Below, piece by piece: positions 55,832-64,000 of a stretch of 64,000 bases of DNA. Numbering within the stretch: position 1 is the first letter of the stretch; every line of letters begins with the position of its first letter. The notes below the pieces were generated by a model. The model was given only the letters and a program-made list of their open reading frames with translations, ran no database searches and had not been told where the DNA came from. The stretch is from Streptococcus suis S735 (GTDB taxonomy: Bacteria > Bacillota > Bacilli > Lactobacillales > Streptococcaceae): the NCBI RefSeq assembly GCF_000294495.1, contig NC_018526.1, forward strand, positions 1,612,001-1,676,000, written 5' to 3'. The position numbers and the translations under genes are program-made.

Positions 55832-55964
55832 AGTTCCATTAATTTCTTTCTATATTTATTGTATCAATATTCCCTAGAAATTCCTAGTATTTAAACTATT
55901 ATTATGTCATTTTATAAAAACCGAACTTTTTTATTTTTTTAATGTATTCATGAATGAAATGGGC

Positions 55965-55992
55965 AAAAGAGCCGGAAAAAACCAGCTCTTTT
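55965..55992 (-). terminator. Terminator between ilvC and ilvA
   Basis: AAAAGAGC/GCTCTTTT stem with GG/CC inner pair. It would end the ilvBNC mRNA; ilvA likely has its own promoter (minus-strand -10 TACAAT near 55861). Confidence 0.6.
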
Positions 55993-56113
55993 ATTCATTT
56001 TCAGAGATAGGGAAAAAAGGGAATGACATCCCCTCATCCGCCAACTCAAACCTTAAATGTATTGCCATCACTCAAAGTAAAGCTGACTATCCTCCTATCC
56101 ACCATGATAGTGT

Positions 56114-57151
<1,038 letters not shown>

Positions 57152-57179
57152 CTATTTTTATTTGTAGTTTTGGATGTTC

Positions 57180-57262
57180 AAAGAAAATGAAGGCTAGACT
57201 AGGCGATGTAGGCGAAGATAGAACTAACGTCCATCAAGCCAAATCAACGCAGGATAGGTCTT
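57180..57262 (+). repeat. BOX-like remnant in the ilvN-ilvC spacer
   Basis: AAATGAAGGCTAGACTAGG ... GAAGATAGAACTAACG matches part of the BOX at 17621-17776. It is followed by CAAGCCAAATCAACGCAGG (57235-57253), which recurs in the pdh spacer at about 12375. Confidence 0.6.
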
Positions 57263-57276
57263 ATTATCGAAAAGGA

Positions 57277-57753
57277 TTAGTCTCTACTAAAGCCAGTCGC
57301 ACCCGTTCTTGCGATATTCTTGATGCCATAAGGCTGAATCACACGCAGGAGGGCGTCAATCTTATCTCCATCACCTGTCATTTGAATGGTAATGGAGTGA
57401 GGTGCTACATCGACAACATTTGCTCTAAAGGGTTGGATAATCGCTAAAATTTCTGCTCGTTTTGTTGGCGGAGCTGAGATTTTAACAAGAATCACCTCAC
57501 GCTCTAAGTGGGGAATGTCCGTCAAATCACGGACACGGACCACATCAATCAAGCGGTTTAGCTGTTTGATGATTTGTTCGACCTCATCGTGACTGACCAC
57601 GTCTACAATCACCGTCACACGTGAGATGCCATCTACTTCTGTTGGGCCGACGGAGATGGACTCAATATTGATTTGGCGACGAGATAGGACACCTGTAAAA
57701 CGATTCAGAACACCAGATGAATTTCGCAATTTAGCTGTTAACATTCTACGCAT
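57277..57753 (-). CDS. ilvN: Acetolactate synthase small subunit
   Basis: Regulatory subunit for valine feedback. 158 residues; N-terminal ACT domain (LTAKLRNSSGVLNRFTGVLSR) and C-terminal domain. It overlaps ilvB by 8 bp. Confidence 0.96.
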   Translation of the reverse strand: MRRMLTAKLRNSSGVLNRFTGVLSRRQINIESISVGPTEVDGISRVTVIVDVVSHDEVEQIIKQLNRLIDVVRVRDLTDIPHLEREVILVKISAPPTKRAEILAIIQPFRANVVDVAPHSITIQMTGDGDKIDALLRVIQPYGIKNIARTGATGFSRD

Positions 57754-59449
57754 TGAACTTCACCCCCAACATTTCTGCATTGCTCTTACCTGCTGGCACC
57801 ATCGGTTGAACATGTTCACGATTAGAAATATGAACCTCTATGAGCATTGGTTTATCTTCTAAGATAACTTTCATATCTTCACTTAGAGTCGCTGGATTGT
57901 CAAAACTATAATGACTAATTCCGTAGGCCTCTGCCAACAATTGGAAATTCGGTTCATCGTCAAAGACAGATTGGCTACGACGCTTTTCATAGAAGGATTC
58001 CTGCCATTGACGAACCATTCCAAGAGAGTGGTTATTGATCAACACAACCTTAATCGGTACACCATAGCCATTCAAAATAGCCAATTCTTGGTTGGTCATT
58101 TGGAAGCCGCCATCACCAACAAAGATGATTACTTCTTTATCTGGATTGGCTAATTTGGCGCCGATAGCTGCAGGAATACCAAAGCCCATGGTTCCCATGC
58201 CACCAGATGTTACAAGTTGGCGTGCATGTCTGTAGGGGTAGAATTGAGCGGCCCACATTTGATGCTGACCAACGTCTGTTACGACAATGGCATCCCCTTG
58301 CGTCAACTGACCAATTAATTCAATTGCCGCCTGTGGCTTAATAACCTTTTCATCTTCATCATACCAAAATGGTGCCCGACGTTTGTTTTCCAATACTTGT
58401 GCCGTCCAATCAGCATAGCCTGTTTCGACTGTTTCTAAAGCAAGCAGAGCTTTCAAGGTTGCCTTAGCGTCGCCCACTACCGGAATAGCCGTTTTGACAA
58501 CTTTACCAATTTCTGCGGGATCAATATCAATATGTGCTACCGTCGCATTTGGCGCATAGGTTGTTGGATTTCCTGTTAGGCGGTCATCGAATCGCGCTCC
58601 AATATTGATAATGTAATCAGCCTGATCCATAGCCATATTGGCAGCGTATGAACCGTGCATACCACCCATAGCCAAGGATAATTCATGCTCAATGGGCATT
58701 GCACCTAATCCAAGGAGGGTTGAAACTACTGGAATACGGTAGCGCTCTGCAAAGGCAACTAATTCTTTATTGGCATCTGCATAATTGACACCACCACCAG
58801 CCAATATAACTGGTTTTTGAGCTTGGCTAAGCTGTTTCAAAATTTTCTTAACCTGCAAACCATTTGGTTCAATCGTTGGCTGATAACTTGGTAGGTGTAG
58901 AGTTGGGTCATGATAAAAATCAACAACTCTTTCTTGGATATCTTTTGGAACATCAATAACAACGGGACCTGGTCTCCCTGTTGTCGCAATATGGAGTGCT
59001 TCTGTGATGACTCTAGGAATATCTGCCGTATCCCGAATTTGGTAATTGTACTTGGTAATCGGCATTGTCATCCCCAAGACATCTGCTTCCTGAAAAGCAT
59101 CTTTACCGATACCACGTGTTGCGACTTGACCAGTAAAAACTAAAAGAGGAACACTATCACCCATTGCGTCCGCAATCCCAGTAATGGCATTGGTAGCACC
59201 TGGTCCAGAGGTTACAATGGCTACGCCCACCTTTCCTGATGATTTAGCGTATCCTTCGGCCTCGTGGACCGCTCCTTGTTCATGACGAGCCAAAATATGC
59301 TGGATTCCCTCATATTGATAGATAGCATCATATAGAGGCAAAACTGCCCCACCAGGATAACCAAAAACAAGGTCTACTCCTAGCTGATGCAGAGTGTCCA
59401 AAATGAGATAGGACCCCGAACGTGGTTGGTCTAGTTGAATTTCTTGCAC
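57746..59449 (-). CDS. ilvB: Acetolactate synthase large subunit
   Basis: Thiamine-diphosphate enzyme of the first common step. 567 residues. TPP motif GDGGFQMTNQELAIL with closing NN (about 450-478). GTG start at 59449 has GAGGAGG 8 nt upstream; a TTG 7 codons earlier lacks a site. The promoter and a CodY box lie just upstream. Confidence 0.96.
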   Translation of the reverse strand: MQEIQLDQPRSGSYLILDTLHQLGVDLVFGYPGGAVLPLYDAIYQYEGIQHILARHEQGAVHEAEGYAKSSGKVGVAIVTSGPGATNAITGIADAMGDSVPLLVFTGQVATRGIGKDAFQEADVLGMTMPITKYNYQIRDTADIPRVITEALHIATTGRPGPVVIDVPKDIQERVVDFYHDPTLHLPSYQPTIEPNGLQVKKILKQLSQAQKPVILAGGGVNYADANKELVAFAERYRIPVVSTLLGLGAMPIEHELSLAMGGMHGSYAANMAMDQADYIINIGARFDDRLTGNPTTYAPNATVAHIDIDPAEIGKVVKTAIPVVGDAKATLKALLALETVETGYADWTAQVLENKRRAPFWYDEDEKVIKPQAAIELIGQLTQGDAIVVTDVGQHQMWAAQFYPYRHARQLVTSGGMGTMGFGIPAAIGAKLANPDKEVIIFVGDGGFQMTNQELAILNGYGVPIKVVLINNHSLGMVRQWQESFYEKRRSQSVFDDEPNFQLLAEAYGISHYSFDNPATLSEDMKVILEDKPMLIEVHISNREHVQPMVPAGKSNAEMLGVKFNA

Positions 59450-59484
59450 GAATATTCCTCCTCTCTGCAAATTTGTTATCTACT

Positions 59485-59512
59485 ATAATATCACAAGGAA
59501 GTAGAATGTCAA
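59485..59512 (-). promoter_or_regulatory. ilvB promoter
   Basis: -35 TTGACA (59507-59512, perfect), 16-bp spacer, -10 TATTAT (59485-59490). The leader is only about 30 nt: no T-box or attenuator fits. Confidence 0.85.
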
Positions 59513-59514
59513 GA

Positions 59515-59529
59515 AATTTTCTGAAAATT
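59515..59529. promoter_or_regulatory. CodY box at ilvB
   Basis: AATTTTCTGAAAATT (plus strand) matches the CodY consensus AATTTTCWGAAAATT at all 15 positions. It begins 2 bp upstream of the ilvB -35. Confidence 0.85.
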
Positions 59530-59568
59530 CCTACATTTGTTCGTTTTCTTAACTATTTCCTAACATTT

Positions 59569-59585
59569 CTTAAGCAAAACTTAAG
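59569..59585 (+). promoter_or_regulatory. CiaR-box-like direct repeat
   Basis: CTTAAGCAAAACTTAAG fits the CiaR pattern NTTAAG-N5-WTTAAG except the W. It lies 49 bp before a TATAGT -10 (59634-59639) of the glycan cluster. Weak. Confidence 0.3.
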
Positions 59586-59673
59586 CAAATCCCTTGACTG
59601 GCTTGGTTTCAGCTTGCTTTCAGAAAACATCAGTATAGTAGTTCCACTAAAAAAATTAAATGAGGTTTAGGAT

Positions 59674-60726
59674 ATGTATTATGTAGTGATACCGGCTTAC
59701 CAGCCAGATGAAAAATTAATCCAACTATTAAAAATAATGAAAAACAGGCTAAATTGTCAGGTCATCGTTGTGGATGATGGTAGTACTGGCGCATCCAAAA
59801 ATATTCTTGAAATCGCCAAAACCTATGCCATTGTTCTCCACCATGATGTCAATAAAGGAAAAGGCCAAGCCTTACGAACAGCCTTTAGTTTCATCCAAGA
59901 TTTGAGAAAGCCTGGTGTCGCTGTTACCGCTGATGCAGATGGTCAACACGCTGTGAATGATATAGACCGTGTCGCACGCGCAGCCATGAATCTACCAAGC
60001 CGCCTCATCCTTGGTGTTCGTCAATTTACTAAAGACATCCCGCTCCGTAGCCGATTTGGTAACAAACTAACCAGAGTATTGTTTAGATTGCAAACTGGTG
60101 TCAATGTGTCCGATACCCAAACAGGCTTGCGTGGATTCCATACTGACTTAATTCCATTCATGTTAGATATTGAAGGCGACCACTACGAGTACAAGATGAA
60201 CATGTTAACTCAGGCAAGTCAACGCTATAAAATTACGGAAGTTCCAATTCAAACTATTTATATCGATGATAATGCCAGTTCGCATTTTCGTCCCATAAAA
60301 GATGGACTGCTCATTTACAAGAATCTCTTCAAATTTGCCCTGGCATCTTTTGGTGGATTTCTAGTTGACTACGGAATATATGCACTTGCCTTATTGCTAC
60401 TCACTAGCTTACCAACTGCTCTACGCTTATTGGTCGCAAACACGATTGCTCGCATTTGTAGCGCTACCTGTAATTTTGCACTTAATAAGAAATTAGTCTT
60501 TAACAATGAAGAGAGCATCGCACGAACAGGCGTAGGCTACTTTACACTAGCCCTTGTCCTCTTCCTTTGCGATACAGCCCTCCTATATCTCTTCCACCAA
60601 ATTCTAGGACTCAACCTCTACATTGTCAAACTTGCAGTTGGTATCTTCCTTTTCCTAGCCTCTTGGTTCATTCAGAAAAATATCATCTTTAAAGAAAGGA
60701 AATCATTTTCCCATGAAATTGCTTAA
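59674..60726 (+). CDS. Glycosyltransferase family 2 fused to GtrA-like domain
   Basis: 350 residues. GT2 part (1-220) with VVDDGSTGASKN and TADADGQHAVND (the DxD-type site) and DTQTGLRGFHT; then a GtrA domain (about 225-345) with four helices. Such fusions load sugars on polyprenyl phosphate and flip them. The polymer they serve is unknown. The next gene overlaps by 14 bp. Confidence 0.85.
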   Translation: MYYVVIPAYQPDEKLIQLLKIMKNRLNCQVIVVDDGSTGASKNILEIAKTYAIVLHHDVNKGKGQALRTAFSFIQDLRKPGVAVTADADGQHAVNDIDRVARAAMNLPSRLILGVRQFTKDIPLRSRFGNKLTRVLFRLQTGVNVSDTQTGLRGFHTDLIPFMLDIEGDHYEYKMNMLTQASQRYKITEVPIQTIYIDDNASSHFRPIKDGLLIYKNLFKFALASFGGFLVDYGIYALALLLLTSLPTALRLLVANTIARICSATCNFALNKKLVFNNEESIARTGVGYFTLALVLFLCDTALLYLFHQILGLNLYIVKLAVGIFLFLASWFIQKNIIFKERKSFSHEIA

Positions 60727-61651
60727 AAAACCCTTTGCCTACGCATCCATCTTCGGAATGCTTTTGACAGGAGGTTTTACTTACTCCATGTTAAAAACCT
60801 TCGTGCTTTCCGAGGCTATCACAACGGTTGCTGCAAGTAATGCTACTTCTACGAGCGAGCAGAATACAACTACAGCTTCGTCTTCCACTACTGCCACAAC
60901 AGCAACGAATGTCTCTACAACGGATACTAGTTACACTGATGACAATATCCAAATCAACTTAGAGACCATCACTACCAACAACACAACTGTTTACGTCGCA
61001 GATATTCAAGTCAGCTCTCCAGAGTATTTAAAGACAGCTCTAGCCCAAAATACCTATGGCACGAACGTAACAGCTAAAACTTCTGAAACTGCGGCAGCAA
61101 ACAATGCCATTCTAGCGGTTAATGGTGACTACTATGGAGCCAATTCAACTGGTTATGTTATTAAGAATGGGGTTCTGTATCGAGACACCGTTCGGGACAA
61201 TGCAGCTTATGGCGACTTGGCCATCTACGCAGACGGCTCATTTGAGGTCATTTATGAAAATGAGATTACCGCCCAAGAATTGATTGACAAGGGCGTTGTC
61301 AACCTCTTAGCATTTGGTCCATCATTGGTCGAAAACGGCGAAATTGTCGTTGATACATCAACAGAAGTCGGACGTGCAATGTCATCCAACCCTCGTTCTG
61401 CTATCGGGATTATCGATGAAAATCATTATATCATCGTCGTAGCAGACGGACGTACGTCTGAAAGCCAAGGACTCTCTCTATATCAATTGGCCGAAGTTAT
61501 GAAACAATATGGTGCTCAAACTGCCTACAACCTTGATGGCGGTGGTTCATCCACTCTTTATTTTAACGGTCAAGTTATTAACAACCCAACAACAAATGGA
61601 AATACTATCTCAGAAAGGGCGGTGAGTGACATTGTCTACATCGGTTACTAA
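60713..61651 (+). CDS. Phosphodiester glycosidase-family surface protein
   Basis: 312 residues. N-terminal membrane anchor (PFAYASIFGMLLTGGFTYSML), Ser/Thr-rich linker to about 70, then an NAGPA/DUF2233 domain with LAVNGDYYGAN and NLDGGGSSTLYFNG. The family removes phosphodiester-linked sugars; here an exported wall-glycan modifier is plausible. Overlaps the next gene by 26 bp. Confidence 0.8.
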   Translation: MKLLKKPFAYASIFGMLLTGGFTYSMLKTFVLSEAITTVAASNATSTSEQNTTTASSSTTATTATNVSTTDTSYTDDNIQINLETITTNNTTVYVADIQVSSPEYLKTALAQNTYGTNVTAKTSETAAANNAILAVNGDYYGANSTGYVIKNGVLYRDTVRDNAAYGDLAIYADGSFEVIYENEITAQELIDKGVVNLLAFGPSLVENGEIVVDTSTEVGRAMSSNPRSAIGIIDENHYIIVVADGRTSESQGLSLYQLAEVMKQYGAQTAYNLDGGGSSTLYFNGQVINNPTTNGNTISERAVSDIVYIGY

Positions 61652-62042
61652 TTCAACTACAAGAGTTTCAAGAACGTTTATCTCCTACTTAGCAATAACA
61701 GCTTTCCTGTTTATTTTCAGTCGAATCTATGAAAGTCTCAGCTATGGCGAAGTCTCTGTCTTTATGCATTATATGTTCTGTGTACCATTAATAGGCGGAG
61801 CTGTGCTACTCGGTTTGCTGCAACTTATACCTACTCTTTCACGTCTCTCTTATAATTTGTGGAATTCTGGCGTTGCAACTATTACAGCTGGTTGTCTTCT
61901 CCGAGGCATTATCAACCTATCTGGACGTTCAACTACCTTAGATCAACCTTATTGGTACATCGGCGCAGCCTTCCTAGTTCTATCGTTAGTCGGTCTTTTC
62001 ATCAATCCATCCGCAAATAATCATCGAAAAACGACCTCTTAA
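61626..62042 (+). CDS. Small membrane protein of unknown function
   Basis: 138 residues from a GTG at 61626 (a ribosome-site-like AAAGGGCGG lies upstream). Four hydrophobic helices (about 20-38, 47-66, 80-98, 105-125). Third gene of the cluster with the glycosyltransferase. No family is recognised. Confidence 0.55.
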   Translation: MTLSTSVTNSTTRVSRTFISYLAITAFLFIFSRIYESLSYGEVSVFMHYMFCVPLIGGAVLLGLLQLIPTLSRLSYNLWNSGVATITAGCLLRGIINLSGRSTTLDQPYWYIGAAFLVLSLVGLFINPSANNHRKTTS

Positions 62043-62058
62043 TCTACAAATAAATTAT

Positions 62059-62088
62059 AAGGGCACTTAACATTCTTAGGTGCCTTTT
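62059..62088 (+). terminator. Terminator of the glycan cluster
   Basis: Stem AAGGGCACTTAA / TTAGGTGCCTTTT with one mismatch. Confidence 0.6.
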
Positions 62089-62108
62089 ACTGTAGAATAA
62101 ATTGTTGA

Positions 62109-62123
62109 AAAATTCGGAAATTT
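62109..62123. promoter_or_regulatory. CodY-like site at ilvD
   Basis: AAAATTCGGAAATTT matches the CodY consensus at 11 of 15 positions, 45 bp upstream of the -10. Confidence 0.35.
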
Positions 62124-62167
62124 CCAATTGTTTATCAAATCTTTTATCGTTTCTTTCATATCTATGA

Positions 62168-62173
62168 TATAAT
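62168..62173 (+). promoter_or_regulatory. ilvD promoter (extended -10)
   Basis: TGATATAAT gives a perfect extended -10; the leader is about 28 nt. Confidence 0.7.
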
Positions 62174-62202
62174 GGGTAAAATAAGATAGGGAGAAGAAAA
62201 TT

Positions 62203-63918
62203 ATGACCGATACAAACAAACTTAAAGACTTTCGACATCGTAGCTCTGTTTACGATTCGATGGTCAAATCGCCCAACCGTGCTATGTTGCGTGCCACAGG
62301 TATGACCGATGATAGCTTTGAAAAGCCTATTGTTGGGGTTATTTCGACATGGGCTGAAAACACACCCTGTAACATCCACCTTCATGACTTTGGAAAATTA
62401 GCCAAAGAAGGTGTCAAGGAAGCAGGTGCCTGGCCTGTCCAATACGGTACCATCACCGTTGCAGACGGAATCGCTATGGGAACTCCTGGCATGCGTTTCT
62501 CCTTGACTTCACGTGATATCATTGCAGATTCTATTGAGGCAGCCATGGGAGGGCACAACGTGGATGCCTTTGTCGCAATCGGTGGCTGTGATAAAAACAT
62601 GCCTGGTTCCATGATTGCCATCGCCAATATGGACATTCCTGCCGTATTTGCCTACGGTGGAACCATCGCACCAGGAAACCTCAATGGCAAAGATATTGAC
62701 TTGGTTTCTGTCTTCGAAGGAATCGGAAAATGGAACAACGGTGACTTGACTGCTGAAGAGGTTCGTCAAATCGAGTGTAATGCTTGCCCTGGACCTGGTG
62801 GTTGCGGTGGTATGTACACTGCCAATACCATGGCTACTGCCATTGAGGTAATGGGCATGTCTATTCCTGGCTCTTCTTCTCACCCTGCTGAATCTCCTGA
62901 GAAGAAGGCTGATATTGAAGAAGCTGGTCGTGCTGTTGTACGCATGCTAGAACTTGGCATCAAACCATCTGACATTATGACGCGTGAAGCCTTTGAAGAT
63001 GCCATTACAGTCACAATGGCTCTGGGCGGCTCAACCAACGCTACTCTGCACTTGCTGGCCATTGCCCATGCTGCCAACGTTGATTTGACCTTGGAAGATT
63101 TCAACGATTTCCAAGAGCGTGTGCCTCATTTGGCCGACTTAAAACCATCTGGTAAATATGTTTTCCAAGACCTCTATAATGTCGGCGGTGTCCCTGCGGT
63201 TATGAAATACTTGCTCAAAAACGGCTTCCTTCATGGCGACCGCATCACATGTACAGGTAAAACCGTTGCTGAAAACCTAAAGAATTTTGCAGACTTGACT
63301 CCAGGTCAAGATGTCATCATGCCACTTGAAAATCCAAAACGAGCGGATGGACCTCTGATTATCTTGAAAGGTAACCTTGCTCCTGAAGGTGCCGTTGCCA
63401 AGGTTTCTGGTGTGAAAGTCCGCAACCATACAGGTCCAGCCAAGGTCTTTGATTCTGAAGAAGAAGCTATCGAAGCAGTCTTGACTGACGAAATCGTAGA
63501 TGGCGATGTAGTCGTTGTCCGCTATGTTGGACCAAAAGGCGGTCCTGGTATGCCTGAAATGCTGTCCCTTTCTTCTATGATTGTCGGAAAAGGCCAAGGT
63601 GACAAGGTAGCCCTTCTAACAGACGGTCGTTTCTCTGGTGGTACCTATGGACTGGTTGTGGGACACATCGCACCTGAAGCTCAGGATGGTGGGCCAATTG
63701 CCTACCTCCGTACTGGTGATTTGGTGACGGTTGATCAAGATACCAAAGAAATCACCATGCACGTTTCTGACCAAGAAATCGAAGAACGCAAGAAAACAAC
63801 TGTTATTCCACCACTCTACTCTCGTGGCGTTCTCGGAAAATACGCCCACACTGTATCCTCTGCCTCTAAAGGAGCCGTTACCGACTTCTGGAGACCAGAA
63901 CGTACGGGGAAAAAATAA
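62203..63918 (+). CDS. ilvD: Dihydroxy-acid dehydratase
   Basis: Fe-S enzyme making 2-oxo acids for valine and isoleucine. 571 residues; Cys ligands in GGCDKNMPG (about 122) and [17 protein letters not shown] (about 190-206). It lies 2.8 kb from the other ilv genes, with its own promoter. The SUF operon would supply its cluster. Confidence 0.96.
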   Translation: MTDTNKLKDFRHRSSVYDSMVKSPNRAMLRATGMTDDSFEKPIVGVISTWAENTPCNIHLHDFGKLAKEGVKEAGAWPVQYGTITVADGIAMGTPGMRFSLTSRDIIADSIEAAMGGHNVDAFVAIGGCDKNMPGSMIAIANMDIPAVFAYGGTIAPGNLNGKDIDLVSVFEGIGKWNNGDLTAEEVRQIECNACPGPGGCGGMYTANTMATAIEVMGMSIPGSSSHPAESPEKKADIEEAGRAVVRMLELGIKPSDIMTREAFEDAITVTMALGGSTNATLHLLAIAHAANVDLTLEDFNDFQERVPHLADLKPSGKYVFQDLYNVGGVPAVMKYLLKNGFLHGDRITCTGKTVAENLKNFADLTPGQDVIMPLENPKRADGPLIILKGNLAPEGAVAKVSGVKVRNHTGPAKVFDSEEEAIEAVLTDEIVDGDVVVVRYVGPKGGPGMPEMLSLSSMIVGKGQGDKVALLTDGRFSGGTYGLVVGHIAPEAQDGGPIAYLRTGDLVTVDQDTKEITMHVSDQEIEERKKTTVIPPLYSRGVLGKYAHTVSSASKGAVTDFWRPERTGKK

Positions 63919-63968
63919 GGAACTCAACGACCCTGTCCTCGCGGTAGGGTTTTCCAAAAGGAGAAAAA

Positions 63969-64000
63969 ATGAAACTAAACGTCGAACTCTCCCGCTTTCG
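63969..64000 (+). CDS. Start of next gene (cut by window edge)
   Basis: ATG at 63969 after AAAGGAG; only MKLNVELSRF is visible. It may be in the ilvD transcript. Not identifiable. Confidence 0.5.
   Translation, partial: MKLNVELSRF

Noticed and set aside
59450..59673. T-box or leader-peptide attenuator for ilvB
   Set aside because: The promoter lies only about 30 nt before the start, too short for such control; a CodY box explains regulation better.

Overview
The window looks like chromosomal DNA of a low-GC Gram-positive coccus of the genus Streptococcus, most likely S. suis or a close relative. This rests on gene order (rpsF-ssb-rpsR; rimP-nusA-ylxR-ylxQ-infB-rbfA; ccrZ-trmB; sufCDSUB), a BOX-like repeat and the protein sequences; the species is an inference. 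Most genes lie on the minus strand. No rRNA, tRNA or CRISPR array was seen.

Layout. 1-998 is the 5' part of uvrA. 1502-3118 is a corA-type magnesium transporter plus a membrane protein. 3508-4576 is rpsF-ssb-rpsR. 4714-6248 is a complete IS30-family element with a 15-bp target duplication, sitting between the rpsF promoter and the lplA terminator. 6298-14672 holds lipoate-protein ligase, a membrane protein of unknown role and a four-gene pyruvate (or acetoin) dehydrogenase cluster whose intergenic gaps are filled with hairpin repeats. 14905-17590 has a TRIC-like membrane protein and two lipoproteins. 17872-23515 is the transcription/translation-factor operon. 24086-27336 is trmB, ccrZ and ecsAB; 27399-28116 is hit and a small protein. 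28225-32508 has an LCP cell-wall ligase, a GNAT acetyltransferase, tsaE, fakA and a Gls24/Asp23 protein. 32613-34090 is a decayed IS110-family element with a structured upstream region resembling a bridge RNA. 34242-40234 is an oligopeptide ABC transporter, followed by a DD-carboxypeptidase, the SUF iron-sulfur operon, tagO, mecA, uppP and an amino-acid ABC transporter. 53374-57753 and 57746-63918 carry the branched-chain amino-acid genes ilvB-N-C, ilvA and ilvD, interrupted by a three-gene surface-glycan-like cluster (59674-62042).

How the genes work together. LplA attaches lipoate to the lipoyl domains present on both E2 and E3 of the dehydrogenase. SufCDSUB supplies the Fe-S cluster needed by IlvD. 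TagO and UppP share the undecaprenyl-phosphate pool, which the LCP ligase and DacA use downstream. A perfect CodY box at ilvB and weaker matches at oppA, the amino-acid ABC transporter and ilvD suggest a shared nutrient response.

The most interesting items are the IS110 upstream RNA-like structure with two stem-closed loops sharing a 14-nt motif, a family of about 110-bp hairpin repeats abutting the starts of uvrA, lpdA, pdhC and sufB, the 75-residue identity of the E2 and E3 lipoyl domains, a 16-bp palindrome over the corA start site, and a probable leaderless tsaE mRNA.
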